From Rhodoferax sp. (GTDB lineage: Bacteria; Pseudomonadota; Gammaproteobacteria; Burkholderiales; Burkholderiaceae_C), in NCBI GenBank assembly GCA_031291305.1, contig JARLJH010000027.1, positions 1 through 64,000 of the forward strand: a stretch of 64,000 bases of DNA, given 5' to 3'. Numbering within the stretch: position 1 is the first letter of the stretch; each line of letters opens with the position of its first letter. Positions 25,790 through 34,588 of the stretch are shown piece by piece. The position numbers and the translations under genes are program-made. Below the pieces are notes generated by a model, which did not search any database, was not told where the DNA came from, and saw only the letters and a list, made by a program, of their open reading frames with translations.

Positions 25790-26353
25790 ATGTCGAGTCT
25801 TTCCACATTTCTACGTCAGGTTCGCAGTAGGTCGAATGAACATTTGCAGGCGATGCGACTTTTAGCGCAGGCCCATCTTGCGGGACAAATGGTTTCCGTT
25901 CTGCGACAAGAGTTGGACTCGATGGTTCGTGTCATTTATTTGCTAACCCAAAGGCCTGAACGCCGAGACTTGCTCATCGAAGCCTCGGTCAAGGGCGAAA
26001 AATGGTTACAAGAAAGGTCGCGGGCAGCAGTGACAGATAGAGAAATGGTTGATCTTGCGCAAACTCTGCAAGGTTGGACTCAATCTGTTTACAAGTTTGG
26101 CTGCGCATTCATACATCTTTCCGGGCTACACGATTACAACGACCGAGACCCACTTTCGCAGCTTCCTAGCCAAGAGCGAAGAGATATTCTTGAGCATTGC
26201 CGTCATTACCATGGTGGCCCTTCTGCAGACGATGCTGACTTTGAAGCTCTCGTTCCGTATCTGCCTCGTGTTCTTGAGAAGATTGCTAGCAATCTGGAGT
26301 GCTACCTCGAAGCCTTGGAAAATGGAGAGGTACGGAGTGCAAGTGAGGTTTAA
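25790..26353 (+). CDS. Hypothetical protein, accessory
   Basis: A 187-residue mostly helical soluble protein with no signal peptide. I do not recognise the family with confidence. The segment CAFIHLSGLHDYNDRDP (about 105-121) and a charged C-terminus stand out; a HEPN-like fold is conceivable given the helical content and the toxin-antitoxin neighbours, but this is a guess. No ribosome site is clear at the ATG. It opens an AT-richer accessory patch (25.7-27.9 kb) and is followed by toxin-antitoxin remnants. Confidence 0.6.
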   Translation: MSSLSTFLRQVRSRSNEHLQAMRLLAQAHLAGQMVSVLRQELDSMVRVIYLLTQRPERRDLLIEASVKGEKWLQERSRAAVTDREMVDLAQTLQGWTQSVYKFGCAFIHLSGLHDYNDRDPLSQLPSQERRDILEHCRHYHGGPSADDADFEALVPYLPRVLEKIASNLECYLEALENGEVRSASEV

Positions 26354-26391
26354 CTCGGTTGGTCCAAGCGGACACAGCAGCAGGTTTCCGT

Positions 26392-26487
26392 AATCCTGCG
26401 TTTGTAGACCGCGGCGAAGCGCGAAGAGTCATCAGTCTGCGCCGTGCCAACCGCCGCGAGGTCAAACACGATGTCGAAAATCTCTAA
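26392..26487 (+). pseudogene. 3' fragment of a brnT-type toxin gene
   Basis: The frame NPAFVDRGEARRVISL, RRANRREVKHDVENL, stop at 26485-26487, matches the C-terminal end of BrnT (DUF497) ribonuclease toxins. The catalytic N-terminal part is absent upstream, so no toxin is made. The next antitoxin frame starts inside it at 26471, the overlap expected in a brnTA operon. Confidence 0.75.
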
Positions 26488-26677
26488 ACGTCCCACGATC
26501 CTCATGCCGACCGCAGAAGAGGACAAAGCTATCACGGCCGCGGCCCGAAGTGGTCCTGACGCGAAGCCGCTGACACCAAAGCAGCTCAAGTCCATGGTTC
26601 CAATCCAGCGGTTCAGCGGACATTTAGAGTCCTTGAAAACATCGAAGACGGAGCGTCAACATGGCAAAAAAACTTGA
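26471..26677 (+). pseudogene. Truncated brnA-type antitoxin gene
   Basis: MSKISKRPTILMPTAEED and ITAAARSGPDAKPLTPKQLK match the start of BrnA-family antitoxins. After MVPIQRF the sequence departs from the family, and the C-terminal DNA-binding/dimerisation part is missing. 68 codons remain. Confidence 0.75.
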
Positions 26678-26840
26678 ACAATTGATGGCTGAGCTGCCAC
26701 AGGCGCGGCGCACGGCTATTGAGGCGCGTGCTGGCGAATTGGCGACGTTGAAAGATTTGCGCCAGGTTGCTGAGCCGCCCACGATTCCCGTCGTTCGCAA
26801 AGCCCAGGCACAGCGGGTTGAAGTCAATGGCGCAGTTTGA
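26661..26840 (+). pseudogene. 5' fragment of an XRE-type antitoxin gene
   Basis: MAKKLEQLMAELPQARRTAI and ARAGELATLKDLRQVAE match the N-terminal helix of HigA/XRE-type antitoxins that normally run on into a helix-turn-helix. Here the frame diverges at about residue 40 and stops at 26838, before any HTH. 59 codons. Confidence 0.65.
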
Positions 26841-26882
26841 AAACTGCGCCACAACGGCGCCAATATTCACAGAACTGCGCCA
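26828..26882. repeat. Palindrome and third half-site, operator-like
   Basis: TGGCGCAGTTT-GA-AAACTGCGCCA (26828-26851) is a perfect 11-bp-arm palindrome. AACTGCGCCA recurs directly at 26873-26882. It lies at the junction between the two antitoxin remnants. Confidence 0.75.
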
Positions 26883-27071
26883 TACCTGACGCCTGGCGGC
26901 CAATCTTCCCCTGTTTCGCGCCACCCTGTACTCGCTCCGCAACCGGATCGTGCGGATGTGCACGCGCTGCTGGTGCAGGAATTGCAGCGCTTGCATGAAG
27001 GTGTTTTGGCGCGCTTTGGGTTGCGGCCATCTGAGTTGGCGGCGTGGAAAGATGCGCAAAATTTGCTATAG
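26841..27071 (+). pseudogene. 3' gene fragment of unknown family
   Basis: Directly after the TGA at 26838, and in the same frame, coding resumes through ADVHALLVQELQRLHEGVLA and RFGLRPSELAAWKDAQNLL to a TAG at 27069-27071. No start fits it. I do not recognise the family. Its last 48 bases are repeated on the other side of mntA-hepT. Confidence 0.5.
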
Positions 27072-27419
27072 AACCAGAGCCGCCACCTGCTCTCGTAATT
27101 CCGGCAAATCGTAGTGAATGGTTTTCCACACCAGCTCAAAATCCACTTTGAAATACCCATGGGCGACACGATTGCGCATGGTGTACATCAACGACCAGGG
27201 AATTTGCGGGTGTGAGGCTGCAAAATCGGCATGAAAAATTTCGATGTTGTGCGCCGCTTCACCAAGGATTTCAAAATTTCGCACCACCGCATCCTGGGTT
27301 TTTTCGTCGCCAAGAAAAGTGAGTTCAATCATGTCGTCCACATAGCGGTGGATGCGGTCAATAGCCTCCACGATGTGAATCAGGTAGTCCCTGACCCGAA
27401 GGGCATCTGATTTGCTCAC
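27066..27419 (-). CDS. hepT: HepT-type toxin (DUF86, HEPN ribonuclease)
   Basis: A 117-residue HEPN protein with the RX4HXY motif RNRVAHGY (R82, H87, Y89), the active-site and modified tyrosine region of HepT toxins. In known systems HepT is an RNase (or tRNA-acting toxin) silenced when its partner MntA adds AMP groups to this tyrosine. It overlaps mntA by four bases and is the second gene of the pair. All motif residues are present, so it should be functional. Confidence 0.93.
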   Translation of the reverse strand: MSKSDALRVRDYLIHIVEAIDRIHRYVDDMIELTFLGDEKTQDAVVRNFEILGEAAHNIEIFHADFAASHPQIPWSLMYTMRNRVAHGYFKVDFELVWKTIHYDLPELREQVAALVL

Positions 27420-27706
27420 AGTGCTTGCGCCTGCGCAATGACCTGTTCCCGAAACGTGGTCGGCAAGGCCTTCGGCGTGAGCACATCGACAGCTACTTTG
27501 AGCAATTGCGCCAATTCCAGTTGAATTTTGGCGATGTCCATCATTGTGGTTTCGCTGGTTGGTTCAACCAGCAGATCAAGGTCACTCGCCTCGGTATCTT
27601 TACCATGCACCACCGAACCGAACACCCGGACGTTGGTCACACGGTGACTCAGCGCGATGCTGCGGATGGCTTCGCGGTGGGTTCGCAGTGCCTCAGATGG
27701 TCGCAT
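27416..27706 (-). CDS. mntA: MntA-type minimal nucleotidyltransferase antitoxin
   Basis: A 96-residue minimal nucleotidyltransferase. The signature GSX10DXD is intact: G30, S31, D42 and D44 in GSVVHGKDTEASDLDLL. Known MntA antitoxins AMPylate HepT. AAGGAG-type sequence (minus-strand reading of 27711-27721) precedes the ATG. It is the promoter-proximal gene of the pair. Confidence 0.93.
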   Translation of the reverse strand: MRPSEALRTHREAIRSIALSHRVTNVRVFGSVVHGKDTEASDLDLLVEPTSETTMMDIAKIQLELAQLLKVAVDVLTPKALPTTFREQVIAQAQAL

Positions 27707-27751
27707 TCAAATTTCTCCTTGGGATGGGGGCCAATGATACTTGGCATCCTC

Positions 27752-27834
27752 AGAGTCGTCAGTCTGTGCCGCGCGTGAGGATGTGGCGGCTATCGGAGTT
27801 TGTGGCGTGGAACGTGACGCATAAGTTGCTATAA
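27752..27834 (+). pseudogene. Second set of toxin-antitoxin debris
   Basis: 27752-27774 matches 26425-26447 (the brnT-like end, here LRVVSLCRA then stop) at 20 of 23 bases. 27786-27833 matches 27023-27070 at 38 of 48 bases (RLSEFVAWNVTHKLL against RPSELAAWKDAQNLL). The two pieces are nearly adjacent here but lie about 580 bases apart in the left copy. Confidence 0.6.
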
Positions 27835-27883
27835 AGTTAAGAGCGAATTTCCATTATGGAACGAGGGCTAGAGGTCGAAATTG
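27828..27883. repeat. Dispersed element, copy 9 (diverged)
   Basis: Minus-strand reading: TTCGACCTCTAGCCCTCGTT, CCATAATGGAAATTCGCTC, CTTTATAGC. It contains the small palindrome TTCCATAATGGAA and lies downstream of fapA. Confidence 0.75.
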
Positions 27884-27932
27884 CTTGTAACCACGTAACC
27901 ACTCAGCCCTACATGCCGTTCAGGCTCAGTGG

Positions 27933-29540
27933 TTAGCCTGCGGCCAGCACCGACACCTGGCCAGCCAAGTCCGTGAACAGCACCTGCGCCTGCGCATCCA
28001 TTGAGAAACTGCCTGCTTCAAACTCGCGCCGCAGTGGCACCGGTTTGTGACCAAACATCAAGTCCACCGCGCCTTCCACACCGACGCTGACCTCGACCCT
28101 GGCGCTCAAGGCCAGTTCCAGTTCGTGCTCCAAGGTCTGTTTTTCTACCAGCGATGCACCCCACACCTGCACCGCGTGCTGGCGCGAGGCGTTGACGCGC
28201 TCCAGCATGTGTTTGGGGTCGCCAATCGCTTTGAGTTGCTTGACGAGCTTGTCCAGATTGGCTTCCACGGCCTTTTCGGATTCGATACGCGTCAGCAGCG
28301 CGGCGTATCTGGCCTCCAGCTCGGGGTTGGTGCCGACCACCACTTTGGTGACACCAGCCTTATTCGATCCCAATAGCGGCACGCGCAGCAGCAGCGCCGC
28401 CGCCGCTGTGCCACCCACTAGTCGGCCGCGTTGGGGTGAGTTGTCGCCGATGATGATCTGGTTGAGCGAATGCAGGTCGCAGTCGATTGCCATGTCGCCA
28501 AGGGCGATCAGCGTGCCGGCGGTGATCTGCGCACCTTCAGCAAAACGCGCCGTCACCGAGCCGCCAGCGTGAAGTTTGGCGTGTGCGATCAGACCGCCCG
28601 CAACCTGGATGTTGCCGCCAGCATCGAGTTGCCCGCTATCGACCATGCCATCGACCACGATGTCGCCGCTGGCCTGCACTTTCATGCCCTGGATCACTTC
28701 GCCAGCCACATGCACGGTGCCGTCAAAGTGGATGTTGCCAGTGGCCATGTTGACCTCTTTGAGGCGCAAGATCGGTTCCACCATGACCCCAGCGGTTACC
28801 AGAACCGGCTGACCAGCGACCGCGGCGACCAGCAGATTGGGGTCTTTTGCGGACGTTTCGGCACCGTCGAGCTTGGCCGCAAAACTGGCATCTCGCCCGG
28901 CAATGGGGGGGAGCTCCCGGCCCTTGACGGTTTTGCCTGGCACGCCTGGTGTTGCTGGCGCGCGCCGCATCAACGCTGTGCCTGCGGACACCACGGGAAT
29001 GTCGCCGTGCTCGCGGTAGTCAATCAGGCCCTGCTCGTTGAGCTTGGGGGCACGGTCCACGCTGTCGGCAATCAGCGCTTCGAAGACGGCGTCATGGCCG
29101 TCTTGCGTTTGCTGTCCACGCGCCACCACCAATGCGTTGGCCTGCCCGGTCTGGCACGCCTGCGCCACGGCGACCTCGTCGATGCCAAAGACCACACCAG
29201 CTTGCGCCAGCGCGGCCAGCACATTGGGCACCGTGGCGGGCTTGCCACCGCGCGCTGCGGTGATGCTGAGTGTGGCCGTCATGTCGTCGAGCTCGACGCG
29301 AATGGCTATCACCGCGTCGATGCGTTGCGCCACTTCGAGTCCGAAGGTGCTTTGCTGCGTGTTGCACTGGTTGGCGGCGTTGCTGATGGCGGCTTCGTCC
29401 AGCAGACAGTCACCATAGCCCTGTTCCATGAGCAGCGCACGCAACATGTTGCGATCCACCGGCGCGCGCTCGGGCATCGGCTGTGACACCAGCAGCACCT
29501 TGCCATCGGCTTCGTTGAATGAAATTCCAGGGAGATTCAT
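27933..29540 (-). CDS. FapA family protein (DUF342)
   Basis: A 535-residue DUF342/FapA protein. The N-terminal half is mixed alpha/beta; the middle (about 300-420) is a run of beta-helix-like turns rich in Gly and Val (GNIHFDGTVHVAGEV, ASGDIVVDGMVDSG, AGGNIQVAGGL), typical of polymer-forming folds; then a coiled-coil-like region (about 430-490). Family members are linked to flagellar placement or two-component control, but role here is open. I start at the ATG at 29540 (MNLPGISF); the frame runs back to 29684 without family match. No flagellar genes are near. Confidence 0.85.
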   Translation of the reverse strand: MNLPGISFNEADGKVLLVSQPMPERAPVDRNMLRALLMEQGYGDCLLDEAAISNAANQCNTQQSTFGLEVAQRIDAVIAIRVELDDMTATLSITAARGGKPATVPNVLAALAQAGVVFGIDEVAVAQACQTGQANALVVARGQQTQDGHDAVFEALIADSVDRAPKLNEQGLIDYREHGDIPVVSAGTALMRRAPATPGVPGKTVKGRELPPIAGRDASFAAKLDGAETSAKDPNLLVAAVAGQPVLVTAGVMVEPILRLKEVNMATGNIHFDGTVHVAGEVIQGMKVQASGDIVVDGMVDSGQLDAGGNIQVAGGLIAHAKLHAGGSVTARFAEGAQITAGTLIALGDMAIDCDLHSLNQIIIGDNSPQRGRLVGGTAAAALLLRVPLLGSNKAGVTKVVVGTNPELEARYAALLTRIESEKAVEANLDKLVKQLKAIGDPKHMLERVNASRQHAVQVWGASLVEKQTLEHELELALSARVEVSVGVEGAVDLMFGHKPVPLRREFEAGSFSMDAQAQVLFTDLAGQVSVLAAG

Positions 29541-29676
29541 GACGCCAGTATGCTTGATATTTTCAAAGTTGAAGCGCAAAACAGTTATTCGCCGCTTGTC
29601 GATTTGATCGCCTAGACTATATTGATGGCCTTGTGACCAAGACGCCCAGCCCAAGATTCTCTGCCCCCCCTTTGCC

Positions 29677-30141
29677 ATGCTCATCCTTCGACAAGCCGCA
29701 TTTCCGATGGACCAGGACGCCGTCGTCTCGATCTTTCGCGAATACGTGACTAGCCCAAGCGTCAGTCTTGACTTTCAAGAGTACGAAACAGAGTTCGCAG
29801 GTCTTCCTGGCAAGTATGCCGCACCAGAAGGCCGTCTTCTCCTGGCGTGCGAGGGCGACACCGTGCTTGGCTGCGCGGCGCTTCGCCGTGTTGATACGTC
29901 AACCTGCGAGATGAAGCGCGTCTATGTACGCCCTGCAGCGCGCGGAAGAAACTTGGGTCGTCGGCTTGTCGAAGCCCTATTGAGCGAGGCCAAGCTCGCG
30001 GGCTACTCGCGCATCTGCCTAGACGTTTTGCCCGAGTTCACGGCAGCCCAGACACTCTACGCGTCGCTGGGATTTGTGCCTGCGCCGCCGGTGAGCGTCA
30101 ACCCCGTTCCTGGCACCAAGTTTCTTGCTCTGGCGCTGTAG
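29677..30141 (+). CDS. GNAT family N-acetyltransferase
   Basis: A 154-residue acetyltransferase. Acetyl-CoA motif A is MKRVYVRPAARGRNLGRRLV (about 89-108), followed by ICLDVLPEFTAAQTLYASLGF. Substrate is not predictable. No strong ribosome site at the ATG; the frame overlaps nothing. Probably in one transcription unit with the hydrolase that follows 36 bases later. Confidence 0.87.
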   Translation: MLILRQAAFPMDQDAVVSIFREYVTSPSVSLDFQEYETEFAGLPGKYAAPEGRLLLACEGDTVLGCAALRRVDTSTCEMKRVYVRPAARGRNLGRRLVEALLSEAKLAGYSRICLDVLPEFTAAQTLYASLGFVPAPPVSVNPVPGTKFLALAL

Positions 30142-30177
30142 CGCACCTCTGCGATGCCCAATCTCGTTTAATTCGAA

Positions 30178-30867
30178 GTGCCATTTCGCGGTGAAGGCCT
30201 CATCGGCACCTGCAGCGTCGTCTCTGCCAATTCCCCGGTCGCAGTGATTCTTCATGGCGGTGGGACTTCGTCTGCCGTGGGTTTTCAGGAGCTCCGTGCC
30301 TTCCTTCACGCCCGACAGGTTGCCACCGTGGCCTTTGATGCCATTGGTCATGGTTGCACGGGCGGTGCCCAATTGGGCACCAACCTTGAAGACAGGGTTG
30401 AGCAGGTCGTGACCGTGGTCAGGCATCTGGATTTACCGACCTCGGCGACGAGTCTGATTGGTTTCAGCATGGGCGCCTATGTGGCGGTCAAAGCTGCGTC
30501 TGAACTCGGCATTCCGCGTCTTGGCTTGGCCATTCCCGCTGCCTACGCGACGCGGGCATACCGCGTCCCTTTCGGTCCAAGATTCACGGAAATCCTGCGC
30601 ACCCCGGCTAGTTGGGCGCACTCAGATGCGTTTGACTTGGTGGCGGCTTATTCGGGACATCTGCTGGTCATCTCTGCAGATGCAGACCAGGTTGTACCGC
30701 CAGAGATACCTGCCAAATACATTTTGGTAGCAAAAAGCAGTGCGTCCAAACGTCACCATATTGTGCGTGCGGCAGGACATAACCTGAGTGAACACTACGC
30801 GCGCGTGCCTGACGCCAGGGACGCTGCATACGCAGAAATCGCATGCTTATGCCAGCGCGGCAGCTAA
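30178..30867 (+). CDS. Alpha/beta hydrolase
   Basis: A 229-residue serine hydrolase fold. Seen: oxyanion region VILHGGGTSSAVGFQEL, the nucleophile elbow GFSMGA (Ser about 98), an Asp in SADADQVVPPE (about 165), and a His in RAAGHNLSEHY (about 202). All three catalytic residues are present. It starts with GTG at 30178, no ATG being available in the N-terminal region. No signal peptide. Substrate unknown. Confidence 0.82.
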   Translation: MPFRGEGLIGTCSVVSANSPVAVILHGGGTSSAVGFQELRAFLHARQVATVAFDAIGHGCTGGAQLGTNLEDRVEQVVTVVRHLDLPTSATSLIGFSMGAYVAVKAASELGIPRLGLAIPAAYATRAYRVPFGPRFTEILRTPASWAHSDAFDLVAAYSGHLLVISADADQVVPPEIPAKYILVAKSSASKRHHIVRAAGHNLSEHYARVPDARDAAYAEIACLCQRGS

Positions 30868-30993
30868 GCGTTGGCCGCCAGACGCTGTGCGGATTGTTGG
30901 TGTAATTCTGAAAATAATAGCCGCCTTGTCAGCGTCGTGCACATAAGTTTGCCGACAATCGTGCCATGTTTTCTAAGTCGTTGAAAGACTGTC

Positions 30994-32217
30994 ATGGTTG
31001 ACGTTGTCATCGCGGGTGGGGGGATTGGGGGTTTGTCTGCAGCGCTGGCGTGTGCTCGCGAAGGCGGTAATGTGCGCTTGTATGAACGTACCACCGAGTT
31101 TTCCGAGGTAGGTGCAGGCATTCAGCTGGGGCCCAACGTGGTGCGGGTGTTGCACAGTTGGGATATGCAAGAAGCGCTGGCGGGCATCGTCGCATTTCCA
31201 GATCGCGTGCAATTTCGTAGCGCGGTGTCAGGCACCGTCCTGGGTGAGTTGCCTTTGGGCGCGGACATGGTCAGGCGTTATGGCGCTCCTTACGTCACCA
31301 TTCACCGGGGCGATTTGCACGGCTTGTTGGTGCAGACGTTGGGGCAGTACGCCAACGTGGCGCTGCAGCTGAGCAATGCGGTGGTTGGGCTAGCGCAAAC
31401 CGAAGCCAGCGTCACAGCTCATCTGGCAGATACACAACAGGTGCAGGGAGATGTTTTGGTGGCCGCTGATGGTGCATGGAGCGTCCTGCGCCAGCAGATT
31501 TTAAATGACGGCAAGCCCCAGCCTACTGGGCATCTGGCTTATCGTGCCATGGTGAGACAGTCGAATCTTCCCAAGGGGCTGCGAAGCCAGCAGGTGACGG
31601 CCTGGTTTGGACCGCGTTTGCACGTGGTGCAGTATCCGGTGCGTGGAGGCGATTGGCTCAACGTGGTTGGCATCGTGCATGGCCACGTTCAGGGCGACAT
31701 GTCGAACTGGGATCAAAGCGCCAACGCGGCAGATTTGCAGCGTGTCATGGCCGGAACCTGTGCACCCCTGCATGACCTGATTCATGCCATTGAAAGCTGG
31801 CGCCTGTGGCCGCTGAGTATTCGCCAGCCGATGCGTGGCGCCCATGAGCACGCATTGGGCAGGGTGGCGTTGCTGGGCGATGCCGCTCACCCGATGGTGC
31901 CATATCTGGCGCAGGGCGCAGCCATGGCGATGGAGGATGCAGCCACTTTGGCGCAGGTGCTGGCGGCTGGCGGCGTGTTTTCTGAAGGCGTCAGCGCTGC
32001 TGCGGCATGTGGACAAATTCCTGCGCTGCTCAAAGACTATGCCAACCAGCGTTGGCAGCGCAACGCGCGGGTGCAGCAGCGTGCCATCAAAAATGGCGAG
32101 ATTTACCACCTGACCGGGCCGATGCGTCTGGGGCGCGATCTGGCGATGCGAGCACTAGGAACGCGCCTGCTGGATCAACCCTGGTTGTATGGCGGCGGTC
32201 CGATCAAAGTTACATAA
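30994..32217 (+). CDS. FAD-dependent aromatic monooxygenase (salicylate hydroxylase-like)
   Basis: A 407-residue class A flavoprotein monooxygenase. Seen: the Rossmann motif VVIAGGGIGGLSAALACARE (about 4-23), the EVGAGIQLGPNVVRVL segment, the DG motif (VLVAADGAWSVLR), and GDAAHPMVPYLAQGAAMAMEDA, the second FAD motif. Nearest relatives in wording are salicylate or 3-hydroxybenzoate hydroxylases. No aromatic pathway genes adjoin it, so substrate is open. Confidence 0.88.
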   Translation: MVDVVIAGGGIGGLSAALACAREGGNVRLYERTTEFSEVGAGIQLGPNVVRVLHSWDMQEALAGIVAFPDRVQFRSAVSGTVLGELPLGADMVRRYGAPYVTIHRGDLHGLLVQTLGQYANVALQLSNAVVGLAQTEASVTAHLADTQQVQGDVLVAADGAWSVLRQQILNDGKPQPTGHLAYRAMVRQSNLPKGLRSQQVTAWFGPRLHVVQYPVRGGDWLNVVGIVHGHVQGDMSNWDQSANAADLQRVMAGTCAPLHDLIHAIESWRLWPLSIRQPMRGAHEHALGRVALLGDAAHPMVPYLAQGAAMAMEDAATLAQVLAAGGVFSEGVSAAAACGQIPALLKDYANQRWQRNARVQQRAIKNGEIYHLTGPMRLGRDLAMRALGTRLLDQPWLYGGGPIKVT

Positions 32218-32218
32218 A

Positions 32219-32262
32219 TCATAGCTATAGGTCTTTTACGAATAAGGGCTATAGGCCTATAT
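32219..32262. repeat. Dispersed element, copy 10
   Basis: Minus-strand reading: ATAGGCCTATAGCCCTTATT, CGTAAAAGACCTATAGCTAT. Located directly after the monooxygenase stop codon. Confidence 0.85.
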
Positions 32263-32364
32263 CTCTTAAAGAATCGAGTTTATTCCAGCGAGGCAGTTGT
32301 GTTGTTTTTGCATCTCCCCAGAAAAGGCCTTGCAGGATGTGATGGGGCAGGGGAATCGGTCTAC

Positions 32365-32383
32365 AATAAGAACCATTCTCATT
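32365..32383. promoter_or_regulatory. Fur box upstream of feoA
   Basis: AATAAGAACCATTCTCATT agrees with the 19-base Fur consensus AATGATAATCATTATCATT at 15 positions. It ends 12 bases before the feoA ATG, so iron-bound Fur would repress feoAB. A TACAAT at 32362-32367 overlapping its edge could be the -10 element. Confidence 0.85.
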
Positions 32384-32394
32384 TGGAATGTTCT

Positions 32395-32682
32395 ATGACT
32401 GATATAAGTACACTGCCAGCGGCAACAGATGGTCCCTTGATCGGTTTGAATCAGCTGGCGCGACAAGCGCGTGCGGTGGTGGTTGGCATGAACGCCACCC
32501 AGGACGATGAAGAGCGCGGCATTGCGCTGCGTCTGCTTGAAATTGGTTTCTTGCCTGGTGAGAAGGTCCGCGTCATTGCTCACGGCTATCCTGGCCAAGA
32601 TCCCTTGGCCGTGCGTGTGGGGCACACTACCTTTGCCTTGCGCAGCCACGAAGCGGCGTTGGTTCAGGTTCGCCTGGTTTAA
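32395..32682 (+). CDS. feoA: Ferrous iron transport protein A
   Basis: A 95-residue SH3-like FeoA. Seen: RLLEIGFLPGEKVRVIAH and DPLAVRVGHTTFALRSHEAALV, the family core. It assists FeoB in cytosolic control of Fe(II) uptake. The ATG at 32395 follows the Fur box; the frame runs further upstream to 32299 but would read through the operator. It lies 15 bases before feoB. Confidence 0.95.
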   Translation: MTDISTLPAATDGPLIGLNQLARQARAVVVGMNATQDDEERGIALRLLEIGFLPGEKVRVIAHGYPGQDPLAVRVGHTTFALRSHEAALVQVRLV

Positions 32683-32697
32683 GGCAGGAGCCCCCGC

Positions 32698-34587
32698 ATG
32701 GTTGACCATTCACTATTGCCGCCGTTTCGTGTTGCGCTGCTGGGTAATCCCAATTGCGGCAAAACAGCTCTTTTTAACCTGCTTACCGGTAGTCGCCAGA
32801 AGGTGGCCAATTACGCCGGTGTGACGGTGGAACGCAAAGAGGGCCAGCTTGAAACCGCCTCGGGTCGTCAAGTGGTGGTGCTGGATTTGCCCGGCGCCTA
32901 CAGCCTGAACGCCATGAGCGCAGATGAACAAGTCACCTGCGACATCGTCACCGGAAACCGGCGTGGCGAGCCCTTGCCCGATCTGGTTGTGTGCGTGGTG
33001 GATGCCACCAACCTGCGTCTTAATTTGCGTCTGGTTCTGGAGGCACGGGCGCTGAACCTGCCGATGGTGCTGGCTCTGAACATGTGCGACGCGGCGCGGC
33101 ACAGCGGCATTTCGGTGGACCACGATTTGCTATCGCGTGAGTTGGCCATGCCGGTGATTGAAACCGTGGGCATCCGCCACGATGGCGCCCAGGAGTTGCT
33201 GACGTATCTGGCCAATGTAGACCTGGCCCAATTCTCCAAACGGCTCAAGCATGCAATGACTTGGCGCGCACCGAGTGTGGACGAGGTCATGGCCACCCAG
33301 CAAGAGGTGCGGCGCATTGTCAAACTGACCATCACCGAGCCGACCGAGAGTTTGCACCGGGATGATGCCATCGACGCGGTGGTGTTGCACCCGCTGTGGG
33401 GCATGCTGGTACTGACGGCCACGCTGTTTTTGATGTTTCAGGCCGTGTTCAGCTGGGCTGTGTGGCCGATGGATGCCATCAAGTTGGTGATGGAGGGGTT
33501 GTCCAACTTTGTGCGCAGCCATATGTCTGAAGGGCCGCTGAGCAGCCTGCTGGTGGATGGCGTGTTGGCCGGGGCGGGCGGCGTGCTGGTGTTTTTGCCG
33601 CAGATTCTGATTTTGTTCTTCTTTATTTTGGTGTTGGAAGACTCGGGTTACCTGCCGCGCGCGGCATTTCTGCTGGACCGGGTGATGGGCACCGTCGGGC
33701 TGTCGGGACGCTCGTTCATTCCCTTGCTGTCCAGCTTTGCCTGCGCCGTGCCGGGCATCATGGCCACGCGAACCATTACCCACTGGCGTGACCGTTTGAT
33801 CACCATCATGATCGCGCCGCTGATGACTTGCTCGGCCCGACTGCCGGTGTATGCGTTGTTGATTGGTGCCTTCATTCCGAGCCGCACGGTGGGTAGCGTG
33901 TTCAACCTGCAGGGGCTGGTGATGTTCGCCCTGTATGTCGGGGGCATTCTGTCGGCCATGGCGGTGGCTGCGGTGGCCATGCTGTGGCGCTCACGGGCGC
34001 GGCCCACGCCGTTGGTGATGGAGCTGCCGTCGTACCGCATGCCCAATCTGCGCAGCCTTGGTCAAGGGCTGTATGAGCGGGCCTCGATTTTCGTCAAGCG
34101 CGTGGGTGGCATCATTTTGTCGTTAACGGTGTTGCTGTGGTTTCTGGCCACTTACCCGGCGGCACCGGCAGGTGCGACGGATGCGGCAATCAATCACAGC
34201 TTTGCTGGCATGCTGGGGCATTGGCTGGAGGTGGTGGTGGCGCCGATTGGTTTTAACTGGCAGATTGCCATCGCCTTGGTGCCGGGTATGGCCGCACGCG
34301 AGGTGGCGGTAGGTGCGTTGGGTACGGTGTACGCCTTGTCGGCCACGGGCAGCGACGTGGCGGCGCAGTTGTCGCCGCTGATCGCGCAAAGCTGGTCGCT
34401 GGCCACTGCCTTGTCACTCCTTGTTTGGTACATTTTTGCGCCGCAATGCATCTCTACCCTGGTGGCAGTGCGCCGTGAAACCAATTCGTGGCGCTACCCG
34501 CTGCTGATGACTGGCTATCTGTTTGCGCTGGCGTATGTGGCCAGTTGGGCGAGCTATCGTCTGACTCTCCTGTGGACCGGAGGCTGA
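32698..34587 (+). CDS. feoB: Ferrous iron transporter FeoB
   Basis: A 629-residue Fe(II) permease. N-terminal G domain: G1 GNPNCGKTALFN (about 17-28), GVTVERKEG, G3 DLPGAYSL and NMCD, then the helical spacer and a membrane part with two gate repeats (LEDSGYLPRAAFLLDRVM; GFNWQIAIALVPGMAAREV). Shorter than the E. coli protein but complete for this type. AGGAG lies just before the ATG. Operon with feoA and the Cys-rich gene after it. Confidence 0.96.
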   Translation: MVDHSLLPPFRVALLGNPNCGKTALFNLLTGSRQKVANYAGVTVERKEGQLETASGRQVVVLDLPGAYSLNAMSADEQVTCDIVTGNRRGEPLPDLVVCVVDATNLRLNLRLVLEARALNLPMVLALNMCDAARHSGISVDHDLLSRELAMPVIETVGIRHDGAQELLTYLANVDLAQFSKRLKHAMTWRAPSVDEVMATQQEVRRIVKLTITEPTESLHRDDAIDAVVLHPLWGMLVLTATLFLMFQAVFSWAVWPMDAIKLVMEGLSNFVRSHMSEGPLSSLLVDGVLAGAGGVLVFLPQILILFFFILVLEDSGYLPRAAFLLDRVMGTVGLSGRSFIPLLSSFACAVPGIMATRTITHWRDRLITIMIAPLMTCSARLPVYALLIGAFIPSRTVGSVFNLQGLVMFALYVGGILSAMAVAAVAMLWRSRARPTPLVMELPSYRMPNLRSLGQGLYERASIFVKRVGGIILSLTVLLWFLATYPAAPAGATDAAINHSFAGMLGHWLEVVVAPIGFNWQIAIALVPGMAAREVAVGALGTVYALSATGSDVAAQLSPLIAQSWSLATALSLLVWYIFAPQCISTLVAVRRETNSWRYPLLMTGYLFALAYVASWASYRLTLLWTGG

Positions 34588-34588
34588 G

